Assembly (NCBI GenBank): GCA_022575985.1
Contig: JAKSXM010000132.1
Coordinates: 16,554,001-16,618,000 of the forward strand
DNA from: Anagrus nilaparvatae
Taxonomy: Eukaryota > Arthropoda > Insecta > Hymenoptera > Mymaridae
DNA length: 64,000 bases
Direction: 5' to 3'
Shown here: positions 35,225 to 46,560 of the stretch, one piece after another
How the letters are laid out: each line of letters opens with the position of its first letter
Numbering within the stretch: the first letter of the stretch is position 1
Made by a program: the position numbers and the translations under genes
The notes under the pieces: model-generated
What the model was told of the DNA's origin: nothing
The model's database searches: none
What the model saw: only the letters and a program-made list of their open reading frames with translations

Positions 35225-35860
35225 GGGAGAAGATGCCGGAAGATGATTAACGGCACGCGTCACCGACATTTGATGACTAGCCATATATTTAAAGAGGTCG
35301 AGATTTTGATTGATTATTTTATTGATTCTAAAATTAACAGTCGTTGGCCATTATATTGTTTATTTTTTGAATTTATATTTTTATTATTTACTTAAAGTTA
35401 ATTTAAAAGTAAAACTATTAAAGTTAAATTTTTGTCGTTAAATAAAAAAGGTTTTGAAAACGATGAAAGGTTAATTAAGAAAAAGCCGACCGGGCTTTTT
35501 CTATAGTGTACACAACTTTTTGATATATATGTTTAAGTGAATATAGACATGAGGTGTCAAGTTTATAATTGGTGCCACGATATTATTTATGAAGAAATAA
35601 GAAACTGTATCTGATATTATTAATTATTTTTTTTAAAATAAGAAAAGTAAAACTAAAGAATATTACTGATTGATTATGTCCGAATTAAAGAGAATTGCTA
35701 GCAAAGAAATTATCATCGATAAAGGTAGGTCGTCAACTCCAAAATTAGTAAAAAATATGTGTAAAATGATAATAAATGGACATTTTTGTGATGATTCTAG
35801 ACAAAAGACATTTTTAGATGTAGTTTTTAATTTTGTAATATTTTTGAATAAAGTTTGAAT
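35225..35860 (+). other. Possible LTR and leader of a retroelement
   Basis: A GC-richer block (GGCACGCGTCACCGACATTTG) is followed by a TATA-like ATATATTTAAAG and a stem AAAAAGCC..GGCTTTTT at about 35480-35503. Then comes TTGGTGCCACGA, which resembles a primer-binding site only loosely, and a 62-codon ORF at 35670-35858 starting MSELKRIASKE. The ordering resembles LTR, primer site, gag start. No mate LTR or pol domain was found, so this stays speculative. Confidence 0.25.
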
Positions 35861-36044
35861 ATTTAGTTTTTTTCTGTAAAATAACGCCTGGTTTATTTAA
35901 TAAAGATACAATAACATCTCACCCTTTTTCTAAGAAAATTTCCTCGACATTGATTTAAATTCTTTTTCTCTTTTCAGCTTATATTGTATTGATTGGTAAG
36001 TCCCACACTTAGTAACGAACACGTGATAATATAAAAGTTAAAAT

Positions 36045-36175
36045 TATGATTGTTTTTAATAATGACTTTATTTCCGTAAGGGTGGAAATAATATCATTAC
36101 AAAATGGCGCCCCACGTTGGGCGCCATTTGTAATGTGTTTCTTTCGGCTTTATGGAAATAAGCACATTACAAAAT
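36045..36175 (-). repeat. tRNA-Lys-type primer-binding site in an inverted LTR-end remnant
   Basis: On the - strand ATTACAAATGGCGCCCAACG continues as TGGGGC; TGGCGCCCAACGTGGGGC is the sequence used by retroelements primed by tRNA-Lys1,2, and it follows a CATTACA that could end an LTR. On the + strand the same arrangement appears as CATTACAAAATGGCGCCCCA, so the region is an inverted repeat (arms with TTATTTCC.. on both sides). It suggests a damaged LTR element joined head to head. No pol gene lies nearby. Confidence 0.4.
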
Positions 36176-36179
36176 GATA

Positions 36180-37015
36180 ATTATTAAAAATGAGGGAAGA
36201 TGCTACATTGTCAAATTTCAGAGTCGCGTGGTCAAGAAAAATATAAGTATATGCGAGTAACTTACCTTCGCAATAATATGCCTTTAAAAGAGAAAGAGAA
36301 TAATATACTTAAAAATCGGGGTCGGAGGAATTTTATAGAGAAAAAGAGATAGAGACATTATATGATTTAAACACAAAGGAAAATAAAGCCTATTTTTATC
36401 AATTTCAAACAAAAAACATAATTTTTATTAAATTAAATTTTACAATTATTAAATTATTTTACACTATTAAATTCACTGTCTTTTATCATAAATTTATAAT
36501 AACTTTTAACGATTGCGACACACACAAATATAATACACACGAAGAGTTCCGGGCTAACCTTTATCCTCGAAATTAAACTGCTGAAGATATAATCTTTGGC
36601 TGCCATTTTCGATGATATCTGGTACTACTCAAAATTCTTCTCTTTCCATAAATTCTAATATAGAAACGTGACCAATAATATGATTATTCGGCATTCTTTT
36701 TATATTTTCAAATCACTTAATTTCTTTCTTTTTGAAATTGTATTCCAAAGATACTTATCTTTCCAAGGATATCCAACTTCACTAATCAAAATCAATTATT
36801 CATTTAATCAAAAATATGTAAGAAAACACGTGGGAGCATAAACTAAAATTGTATTGCCCTCGTTTACGTTTTTTACTAATCACAAGTTTTCACTAAAATC
36901 ACAAATCACAGTCTATATTTTTCCGTTCACAGATTAAACATAAAACTTCACGAAAATCCTTGGTGACGACATACAATTTTAAAACATTATCATTAATGTA
37001 TAAATTAATTATAAA
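36180..37015. other. Unassigned region, possibly LTR-derived
   Basis: AT-rich with a slightly GC-richer patch (CGAAGAGTTCCGGGCTAACC at about 36540). If the primer site at 36.1 kb is real, the adjacent LTR would lie here on the - strand. No second LTR is seen to test this. Confidence 0.3.
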
Positions 37016-37016
37016 A

Positions 37017-37265
37017 CTTATAACCGGTTTGTGTAAACACAACCAAATGCATGGAACATATTTACTTGCTGCTAAGTGCTGGGTACATAAATGTTACGCA
37101 ACATTACAATACAATTTGCTATTTGTACAATTTGAATTATCACCATGACTAGATGTTAAGATTCTAAACCCAAACTATTTTGATTACCTAAATCGAAAAT
37201 ACTTTAAGTCCCTTAATACGTCCCTAAACATAAATTCTTCTAAGTCCCTAAATCAAAATTACTTA
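37017..37265. mobile_element. Minisatellite-carrying element, copy B (right end lost)
   Basis: Shares TATAACCGGTTTGTGTAAAC, then CAACCAAATGCATGGAACAT, with copy C at 43098, and about 150 bp beyond including GTTAAGATTCTAAACCCAAA. It then has a few degenerate units around AAGTCCCTAAATCAAAATTA (about 25 bp). The poly-C and ACATGTTCCAT right end are missing. Confidence 0.55.
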
Positions 37266-37367
37266 ATTTTTTAATTTTTATTTATTTAAACGATAGGAGG
37301 TCAAAGAGGGTGGACTCGATGTTTTCTGCCAGAGATAGGTTGTATGAACACAAAAACCAGTCATAAG

Positions 37368-38715
37368 ATTTTTTTCTTTTTAACGTGTCATGAATTTCGT
37401 GATTTATATTATTTTTTTTAATGTTTTTTTCAAGGTTTTAATAAAAGAAAATTAATTCCGATCTCAAATGTTTTAGATTTTAATGACTTTGACTACACCT
37501 GAAAATTCAGAAGAACTTCATGTGGTTACTTGAAATTTTTAATTATTTCATTATTTTTAGGAAAAGACATCTTCAATCATGAATTTTTGGACTAAGCCAA
37601 ATCGATGCTATAGAAAAATATTTTTCTTTATCACCATTTTCAAATATCGTTTCGATACTTTGAGAATTTTCAAATATTTGAAACTCACAAATACTCTTTT
37701 CTTTTGATTATTTTCTATCTATTTTTAGACTTTGATAAAATATCATTATTTTGTCATCTGAACTTGGTATAATATCCCAATTCTTTGCTCCTTATAATCC
37801 TTGCAAATAAAAAATTTTACTGCCAAATATTTTAATTTACGCTAGCTTGAGTAACTTATACTAAAAATTTGTATTTACATTAATCGACATAGATATTTTT
37901 GAATTAAATCTGGTTATGTGCAAAATTTACATTTTTATATGATTTTTATTTTTTATAGTGATTTTAATAATACACTTCTTTATTCGTGAAAGTGCACTAA
38001 TGAGTAACTTTAAAGTTTAAAATAAAACTTCCGAGGACGGTAAACTGCGATTGGGGCATTTTTTATTTATGGAAAAAGAGAGCCAATAGCTCTCCTGACC
38101 AATTAGCTAATTTCCCGACTTTAACAGAACTTTTGCAAGAATATTCGCATCTATATACTGTTCATTTTTTAAATTATAATTTGCAAAGGCTATATATAAA
38201 AATTTGACACCAATTTTTGGAAAAATGGCTCCATTTTGTTTATTTTTTGGAATTTTGATTATTCGATTGTTCACTCACTAAAGGGTACAATTTCTTATAA
38301 AATGCTATTTGGTTTTTTTCATTCTGACATTCCAAACAGGGGCCGTATTACCTAAGTTTGTCTGATTAATATGTAATTTAATTTAATTATTGATTAAATT
38401 GACATATTCGAGGAATATAATAAAATAATTATTTTTAACAATCTTAAAAATAAAATTAAATAATTCCCCGTACGATTTCTATGGTGCATACGCAGGTGCG
38501 TTAAACCAAAATATTGCCTATTGCTAGACACGTGTTATACAAAGTTCGTTCATTTAAAGACTTTAGTTCTTCTCAAAATTTCAGTTAGTTAAAATATATT
38601 TAATTAATTTGAAAAAAATATTTATCTATTAAGAATTGATTAGGCATAAAAAAGGACATTTGAAACATATCGTGTTGCTTTCACAAGTGGTTAGATTTAT
38701 ATTTTTTTGCAGTGT
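37368..38715 (+). repeat. Direct duplication, copy 1
   Basis: Matches 39365-40275 over long stretches, for example TTCAAGGTTTTAATAAAAGA, AAAGACATCTTCAATCATGA and TTGGACTAAGCCAAATCGAT. It ends with ACATATCGTGTTG and CAAGTGGTTAGA. Positions about 38038-38446 (starting CGGTAAACTGCG) have no counterpart in copy 2. Non-coding in all frames seen; this could be a repeat family rather than a segmental duplication. Confidence 0.7.
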
Positions 38716-39364
38716 TTGGTGTTTGAATATTAAAATTTCAAATAAGTCAACAGAACTTCTGAAAGAATATATTTAATCTTTTTATATTTTAAGTTATAAT
38801 AACTTGCAATGATATAATAATTATTACACTGTTGAGTTTACGTTGTTTATATTAATAAACTTCTAAAAGTGTTTATAAAAAAAAAATTTGACAATTACTG
38901 TGCGGCGTGAAATTATTTTTCAGAAAATTATATATTTTGGCACCTGTTTATTATATTCTCGTTGGGATAATATCGTGCTGTTTATCTATTCATCGCCTAA
39001 GACGGTAAGCTTTTATGAAGTAGCTAACTAAAACATTTAAATAAAAAAATAAATCCTTCATTTTAATAATAACCTCATTATTATTAATTGTAACATTTTT
39101 TTTGGCGGCTTTAAGAGTAGTTTATTGAACCCCTGACCTTGAAAGTAACGTAACCACCACGCGAATTTTTCGAAGAAAGGCGTTATAGAGTGGGGTATGT
39201 ACACAGTGATTCAGTATGTACACAGTGATCAAAAATACCAGCAAAAGTTTACCACCAATAACAGTGTTATTATAGATCGCTATCGACGGTAACTTTTTCT
39301 TGCGTCTTTTTTTATCATCGGGCCTATACTACAATGTATATCCGTTCTATCTCCCCCCTTCGAA
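38716..39364. other. Spacer between the duplicated blocks
   Basis: AT-rich and without a recognised gene. It includes a short direct repeat of TATGTACACAGTGAT at about 39195-39230. Confidence 0.5.
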
Positions 39365-40275
39365 TATTTTTCTTTTTAAATTTCGTGATTTGTATTATTT
39401 TTTAAAATGTTTTTTTCAAGGTTTTAATAAAAGAAAATTAATTCTGATCTCAAATGTTTTACATTTTAACGATTTTGACTGAACTTGAAAATTCAGAGGA
39501 ACTTCATGTGGTTACTTGAAATTTTTAATTATTTCATTACTTTTAGGAAAAGACATCTTCAATCATGAATTTTTGGACTAAGCCAAATCAATGCTATAGA
39601 AAAATATTTTTCTTTATCACCATTTTCAAATATTGTTTCGATATTTTAGGGATTTTCAAATATTTTCAACTCGAAAATACTCTTTTCTTTTGATTATTTT
39701 CTATCTATTTTTAGCCTTTGATTTTGGTTTAATATCATCATTCTTTGCTCCTTATAAATAAACAATTTTACTGCTAAATATTTTAATTTACGATAACTTT
39801 AACTAAAAATTTGTATTTACATTAATCATCATAGATATTTTTGAATTGAATCTGGTTATTTGCATCCAAAATTTACATTTTTATATGATTTTTATTTTTT
39901 ATAGTGATTTTAATAATACAGACACTTCTTTATTCGCGAAAGTGCACTAATTAGTAACTCTTTAGTTTAAAATAAAACTTCCGAGGATCTTGAAAATAAT
40001 ATTAATTAATTCCCCGTACGACTTCTAAGGTGTATTATACACAGGTGCATTAAACCAAGATCAAACCAAGATATTGCCTTGGTAGATACGTAATATACAA
40101 AGTTCGTTCATTTACATACTTTAGTTGTTCTCAAAATTTCAATCGTTTGTTACATTTAATCAATAAAAAAAAGGATTAATCCATTAAGAATTGATTAGGA
40201 CAATTTATTAAAAAGGACATTAGTTTTAAACATATCGTGTTGGTTTTGCAAGTGGTTGGACTTATATTTTTATAC
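39365..40275 (+). repeat. Direct duplication, copy 2
   Basis: Collinear with 37368-38715 but about 400 bp shorter. CTTCCGAGGA continues directly into TCTTGAAAATAATATTAA, the join that is split in copy 1. It ends at CAAGTGGTTGGACTTATATT, next to the 3' side of the R1 fragment at 40284. Confidence 0.7.
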
Positions 40276-40283
40276 AATTCTAT

Positions 40284-41050
40284 CTATAAAAATAGATTCT
40301 TTAAGAAGAATAATTTAAATTTGCAAGGGAAATATTTGAATCTTGCATCAGCAATGGAGTGTTTGCGAGCCTTAAAGATCTGCAAATTTCCATGACCGCC
40401 CAGTTGAACAAGTACAACCGACAGACTTTGCCGACGAATACGGCTTACACTTAAACCCCTCTGTTTGGCACGCACAGACTAGGCAACTGGCTGCTGCCTT
40501 CCCCCCTGCCCAAGGACAGGAGAGCTCTTTACCAAAGAAAGGCATTATCCTTTTTCGCTAGCAGAATAGTCCTTACGTACCATGCTGCTTCGCCCCAATT
40601 TTCGGGACTCCGCAGTATTTCCGGAACTATCTCCTGCGGAATCCACTTCGGGAACGGCAGGCGCCCTTCCGAGGAGCGCGCACATCCGAAGAATGGTTGC
40701 TCCACCGTGTCATCCTCGCCCGAGCAGTAGAGGCACTGTTGTATTGCACTGTTGCCATCTTTTGCCACCCTGTTGGCCCCCTTTTTTGTCAAATTCCATC
40801 GTCCTTTCCATTCGTTCATAGAGCTGGAGCGAGTGCGAGTGGAAGCCACTTTGCGCTCCTCTACGCATTCGCAGATGTATTTCCGCTCCAACGCTAGCAA
40901 GTCGATGGGTGTGACCGATGCTACCACCTCATACCAAGCGGTATGCGCTGGCGATCCTCAGTGCCACTCGCCTTTGTACTGGAGATATTTTCTTCCTGAA
41001 CTTGGAACCGATTTAAAAAGCCGACTATTGGCTTACGCCGTTTTAATTTA
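40284..41050 (-). pseudogene. R1-clade retrotransposon 3' fragment (C-terminal knuckle)
   Basis: On the - strand: QRRVALRIASAYRLV (about 40975-40935), then after a frameshift ASVTPIDLLALERKYICE, then CLYCSGEDDTVEQPFFGC, the Cys/His-rich C-terminal motif of R1-type ORF2 proteins, with FPKWIPQEIVPEIL following. Probable 3' untranslated sequence runs to about 40284. Only the last part of ORF2 is present, as expected for a 5'-truncated insertion, and it carries a frameshift. It is similar in layout to 45446-46560. Confidence 0.75.
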
Positions 41051-41126
41051 AGTTGAGCCATATAAAAATTTATAGATTATTCTCGAATCGTCTGAATCTT
41101 GGCTCATGCACCTCTACCGCTGATAT

Positions 41127-41345
41127 CACTGCTTAGGGTGATTATACAAACCTCCATAAACGCAAACCGCAGCCGCAACGCAATGAGCACAACACAACAC
41201 GCATGCGCACAACACGATTTTGGTTTGTACGCATTGCGTTACGGCTGCGGTTTTGCATTTACGGAGGTCTGAAAAACCCGTAGAGATCCGTAAAATCGCC
41301 CCGCAATCCGCAACCGTAGACCGCAATGCAAGAAATTTTTCAGTG
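41127..41345. repeat. GC-rich foldback MITE, CACTG..CAGTG ends, 219 bp
   Basis: Starts CACTGCTTAGGG and ends ATTTTTCAGTG. Arms: CCTCCATAAACGCAAACCGC.., pairing with GCGGTTTTGCATTTACGGAGG. Words such as GCAACGCAATG / CATTGCGTT pair in the centre. It resembles the 2313-2470 palindrome. No clear target duplication. Confidence 0.6.
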
Positions 41346-42371
41346 TAGCCAACTCATCTCGAATTTATTAAATTTATAACCAAACATAATAAAATAAACA
41401 AGCAAAGGCATCAAGAAAATAAAATAAATAATTAAATAAATAATCAATAAAAGTAATTAAACATAATTATTAATTTCTTAAATGTTCAGTTATTATTCGG
41501 CAGAAAATGGAATAACATCATAAAATTATAAATTTCTTAATTCTCATACAATTTCATTATTTTTTAAATTTAATACACTTATTGCACGATGAACCAGTTA
41601 TAAAAAAATATATTCCATTGTAGAAAAATTGTTTTTTGTGGAGTTTTGGATTTGATTTTTGATCTTGACATAACGATTAAAATTCATGTTCTTGATTTTA
41701 GAGTTTAAATAATCATATGTCTGTCTTATCAATTTCAGAAATCATTTTCTATAAAAGTATATTCCATAACTACCTTCAACCATATGAATAAATTCTAAAA
41801 GGAGTTATAACCAGTGAGTTATATTGCAAGAGTTGCATGGAAGCTTCAAAGGAGTTGCTGGATATCTCTAATTTTATTTTCTTGCCATTACTTGCCTTTG
41901 CGATTGTGTTTATTTACAAAAATTACTGTCTTATTTGCAAAGAAATTATTATTAATGTTACATCATATAACGGCTAAAGTGTATATTGTTGCATAGAAAA
42001 AAATTTTTTTTGATTTATCAGATATAAATAAAAAATTAAAAAACACTTTTCTTTCCAATGGATCTGTGAGGTAAATTAAAACATTGCGATAAAATGCATT
42101 TTTTATAAAGATATTTAAAATTCATTCTCTACGGCTACATTCTCTAAGATATTAGGCTAACTGCTAACTCCTAATCTTTTGATAATTGCCGTGTAAAAAG
42201 AAAGAATTAAAAAAAGAATTACCGTTATTTTTACATAAAGATTGTATGTTATATAAAAATAGTTATAGGGAAACGTTCTGAAAAAGCTCTGCTGGATATC
42301 TTAAAATCCGCATCTTCAGATAAAGAAATTATAAATAATTTTTTAATTGTAATTTCGGGGACCCAAATATA
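41346..42371. other. AT-rich non-coding region
   Basis: No gene seen. The short ORF at 41814-41996 has no recognisable feature. Confidence 0.5.
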
Positions 42372-42814
42372 CACTGTAAAAAGTAAATTTCTTAGATTTA
42401 CAAAAAAAATTAAATTTTTTCGAAAAATTAGTAGATTTTTAAAAAATTTTGTTAATATTCGATAAAAATAGTAAATTTACTAAATTTATTATATTATTGA
42501 AAAATTCGAGAATTCTCGATTTTTTTTTGTGAATTTACGAAAAAAGTTGTATATTCACAGTTGTGAATATAATATAATATATAATATAATAATATATAAT
42601 ATAATATAATATATAATATATAACTATTTATCGTAAATTTACAACTATTTTTTAAAAATTATCGAAAAAAATCGAGAATACTCGAATTTTTGGTTACTGA
42701 ATTTAGTAAATATTCGATTTTTTTCGAATATTTACAAATTTTTTCGAAAATCTACTAATTTTTCGAAAATTTTCTAATTTTTTTGTTAATATAAGAAAGT
42801 TACTTTTTACAGTG
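42372..42814. repeat. MITE, CACTGTAAAAAGTAA ends, TA flanks, 443 bp
   Basis: Left CACTGTAAAAAGTAAATTTC.. and right ..GAAAGTTACTTTTTACAGTG are inverted over about 170 bp, through TTTTCGAAAAATTAGTAGAT and CGAGAATTCTCG-like words. The centre is a TATAA-rich microsatellite (about 42560-42625). It is flanked by TA on both sides. Non-autonomous. Confidence 0.8.
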
Positions 42815-43095
42815 TATTAAATCATTGCTAACTAAATTAAAATCAAATTTAAGATAACCCATCAGCATAGTATGAAGGTATTTTAAAATTTCCAGATTTT
42901 TTCTCTATTCTTCACAATGCCTTATGTCATTCTAAATAGCCTTAGATTACACTATCTCTTTTTACTTAATTTTAAAAGTAAACAATTTATATCAAAGACA
43001 ATAAAAAAAATAAATATGAAGAACTAATGCTAAAATTAATTTTAATATATTTTGAAAAGGAAAAAGATAGACATATCTAAGATTATTTAAAAAAA

Positions 43096-43437
43096 CTTAT
43101 AACCGGTTTGTGTACATACAACCAAAATGCATGGAACATGTTTACTTACATCTGTAATCTTACAGCATAGACAGACAAGAAATAATACAATTTCCTATTT
43201 TTATAATTAGTAATTATCACCTTTACTAAATGTTAAGATTCTAAACCCAAACTATTATGATTTCCTAAACGCGTATTATTCTAGGTCCCTAAATCAAAAA
43301 TATTTTAAGTCCCTAAGCCCTAATTATTCTAAGTCCCAAAATTGAAATGATTCCAAGTCCCGTTTGACCCCCCCCCTTAATTTTCCAGTTCCGAAGTACC
43401 CCCTCTCTATAAACATGTTCCATGTTAAAATTAAAAT
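43096..43437. mobile_element. Minisatellite-carrying element, copy C (both ends)
   Basis: Left end TATAACCGGTTTGTGTACAT, then ATGCATGGAACATGTTTACTTA. Right end with CCCCCCCCC, then TATAAACATGTTCCATGTTAA. Inside are a few diverged units around AGGTCCCTAAATCAAAAATA and AAGTCCCTAAGCCCTAATTA. It is the shortest complete-looking copy and defines both ends of the family. Confidence 0.6.
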
Positions 43438-43439
43438 AT

Positions 43440-43775
43440 ACTAATTGGCCGGCGACATGCGTTTTCCGTGAGTTATCAAAAACGTGACCTACTTTTAGAA
43501 GGGTCAGTCGACGAATATCGACTTCCTGGTCTCTTGAACTCGCGTTATCCGTTGGGTTCTCTCCCTTCTCCTCTTCTTATCTAGTTCTTCGCGGTTTTTA
43601 TTTAATACCTGTGTGTGCGTGTGTCGCTAATGTCACCTATATATTTAATCGAACTATTACTTAATTTACAAAAATCTCGCGGTTTTTCCTTTGGTTTTAA
43701 TATTTTATTAAATTTAAAATAAACGTATTTTAAAGTTTGTAACCACGTTACATTGTTAAAATTATATCGCATAAT
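43440..43775. other. GC-richer block, possible solo LTR
   Basis: GGCCGGCGACATGCG, TCAGTCGACGAATATCGACT and a pyrimidine-rich TCTCTCCCTTCTCC tract precede ATATATTTAATCG and end at TGTAACCACGTTACA. Composition and order are LTR-like, but no second copy or target duplication was found. Unassigned. Confidence 0.25.
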
Positions 43776-44485
43776 GTAACTTCAAAAATATTTTTACAGG
43801 GTAGGTATCAAATTATTGATTGATTATGAAATTCATAAAATTGTAGAAAATTTTCTGAAATATAAGAGAATATTAATAATATTTTACATCTTTTTTTATT
43901 TTATATTAATTTATAAATTTTCTTTTATACTTTATAATAGAAAAATGTATAATTATCGAATTTAAAAAATTTTTTGTTTATAACAAAAATCTATTGTCTG
44001 CTAAATTTAATTCATGCTCATACTAACCTGTACATTTATTTATTCATAATTTGTCTATTGTTTGTCACTTGGATTGTTGGTATTAGTTTTCATTTGTTTT
44101 TAATTATTATAAAAAAATTTTATTTTATTTATTATTTTAATAACTTTGAATACCAAAATTTATGTAGACTTGGTTATTAATCATTTTTACAAAAGGTATG
44201 TAAAGGATTTTTTTAACATACTATGTAAACAATCATATAATTAAAAAGAGCAAATTTTATTTAAAATTTTAAAAATTTTTATGCATTGTTAGAAAATAGA
44301 ATTAATTTTAAATAACAATTGATGTTTTTAAATCCGAATGCATTTTTTTTTAATGCCAAATTCTTCAAAAATCAATGACTATGTTATATCAGTTAGCAAT
44401 ATAATATTTTTAATTTGCTCTTTTTAATTTCAAACTGCGATTAAATACAATTCAGATATATTTTATAAATCATATGATTCTAAAA
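43776..44485. other. AT-rich non-coding region
   Basis: No gene or repeat recognised. The ORF at 43974-44180 is hydrophobic and AT-driven, with no family match seen. Confidence 0.5.
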
Positions 44486-44489
44486 AAAA

Positions 44490-45440
44490 GGAAAGAATGC
44501 ATCGACAACCTCATCAACCTCACTGAGAACAGAATCCGAATTACGTGAGGTGTATACTCGCTTAATATGGGAAGGGATGCGTTTAGGAAGATAGACGGTT
44601 CCTCTTATATCGCAACAGGTAATTGCAGGTGGATATAAAAAAGGCTAGCTCAATGCTTAAACAACGGCTGATTTACTGTACAAATTGACGAGAAAATGGA
44701 TAGTACTTTAAAGAATTTATGCTGTGTTGTTGTTAGATATGTTGACTTTGAAAGTAGAAAATTAATTACTGCTTTATGGGAGGTTTTCGAAATCTTGGAT
44801 GAGTTTGATTATGATAATGATGAAGTTAATGGTTAAAGAATATACGAATTGGTTAGTATTTTTAGAATGCATTGTAAGATTAGAAAATGTATCAGCCTTT
44901 TAATTTGATGGAGGAAGCGTAATGATGGGTCCATACGATTCTGTTTCATCGCGATTTCATTGTACCTGTAATAAACACTTTTGTGATGAACACTTTTTTC
45001 CAAACAAGAAAAATAGTTTTGCACAGAATAAAAAACAAAGTTTTAGAGTTCTGTATAATGGTTACTGGATTATTTTTAAATGCTCATTATGTATTAGCTA
45101 CTCTTCCTGCTAATATTGATCCTTTTGATTTACAGCATATAAAACCAATGAATAGAATTAATTTGGGCAACGTTTCGAACAACCTGTAAAATAATGCTCA
45201 TAACATCGTTGATTTTCCGAGTGAAGAAAAAATTTTAGTTACAAATAATTGTCTACGTTTCTTACAAACATTGTGCATCCAAATAAAACAAAGGTTTTAC
45301 GGTTTAGATAATACTTTTTTAAATAATTTAGATGCTTTGTCTCCTGTAAACGCTCTATCACCGGTCTGTCATGAAAATAACATGTAATGCTTGAATGATA
45401 TAATTGAAAGCTTTAGAAATTTAACTGAAAATGATAAGTT
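44490..45440 (+). pseudogene. hAT-like / DUF4371-type transposase relic
   Basis: Fragments in changing frames: REVYTRLIWEGMRLG; VQIDEKMDSTLKNLCCVVVR, then YVDFESRKLITALW (about 44675-44780), the start of a DUF4371/hAT-like catalytic core; FDGGSVMMGPYDSVSSRF (44905-44955), the usual DG..VMxG block; LPANIDPFDLQHIKPMN (45100-45150); and NNCLRFLQTLCIQIKQRFYG (45247-45305). The His/Cys-rich middle part is missing. Stops and shifts throughout, so it is dead. Confidence 0.55.
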
Positions 45441-45445
45441 CTGGG

Positions 45446-46560
45446 CGCTGATCTGGGCCCTGTGGAATGCCTTTTACGACAGCTTGCTAAAGATTGAGCT
45501 TCCGAATGGATGTTCCATGATCGGATGAGCGGATGATGTTGCTCTAACTATAACAGCTCGAGAGACAGAGAACCAGCAGAATACCTTGGAAGAGGCCACG
45601 CGCCTTATCAATAGCTGGATGTCGGATCACGGACTCAGACTGGCAGTTCCGAAAACGGAGATTGTCCTTCTGACCCAGAGAAGGGTTGATACCATATACG
45701 GCGTCAGCTTTGATGACGGAGGTAATCCCCTTATGATCCAGACCAAATCATCGGTCAAATATTTGGGGGTTTGCTTGGATAACAAGTTGACCTACAATAG
45801 ACAATTTCAGCATGCCTTTGAAAAGGCTGGCCGGGTGACAAAGTGCCTCTCGTTGTTGATGACGAACATCGGCGGTTCCAGATCAGAGAAGAGGAGGCTG
45901 TTGATGACGACAGTCAACTCCATCTTGCTCTACGGTGCAGAGGTGTGGGCGGACAATGTCCGCATAAAAAAGTACTGCAAGAAAATAAAGGCAGTACAGA
46001 GGCAGGGGGCCTTCGAATCGCTTGCTCGTACAAGACTGTATCAGAGCTAGCGATCCAGGTAGTGGCTCGGGTGATTCTCATCGATCTGCTTGCCTTGGAA
46101 AGGCAGGCAATCTATAACCGTGAGGAAGAAGTTCTATGGAATGTTGGCAGTATAGGTGGAATGGTGACCCGAGGGGATGTTGGGCACACCGCCGTATCAT
46201 CGACTTGGAAAGCTGGATGAACCGAGATCATGGGGAGGTAGACTCCTAACTGGTCATGATTATTTTCGCGATATGTTTTTCAAGTGGCGCAAGGTGGCAT
46301 CTCCGGAACACTTGCATTGCCCGAGCGAGCCGGATACCGCTGAGCACACCTTTTTTGGATGTCCTCACTTCGCTGAGGGGCGACCGCCCTTCGATGAATG
46401 GAGGCCAGATGTGAGTCGTGCCAGAAATGCTGTGCAGTACCGTGAACTGGTACAGTGTGGCAGAGTACGTACAGGCGACACTGATTAAAAAAATGGAGGA
46501 AGGTGTCCTCTTGTAGGAAACTCTTCTCCGGGGTTGCACGTTAAAACGGACTTCGGAAAT
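45446..46560 (+). pseudogene. R1-clade retrotransposon 3' half (RT to C-terminal knuckle)
   Basis: Begins within RT at SVLG-type sequence, then WNAFYDSLLKIELPNGCSMI. The catalytic ADDVAL follows directly after a stop codon that replaces the usual aromatic residue of the F/Y-A-D-D motif. An open 154-codon segment (45586-46050) covers the RT thumb, ending near LLYGAEVWADN. Two frame changes lead to ILIDLLALERQAIYN and then CPSEPDTAEHTFFGC, the C-terminal Cys/His motif. 5' truncation at the RT is typical of target-primed insertion. Confidence 0.8.

Noticed and set aside
43974..44180. Hydrophobic 68-codon ORF
   Set aside because: AT-driven Ile/Phe/Leu content, no recognisable topology or homologous block.
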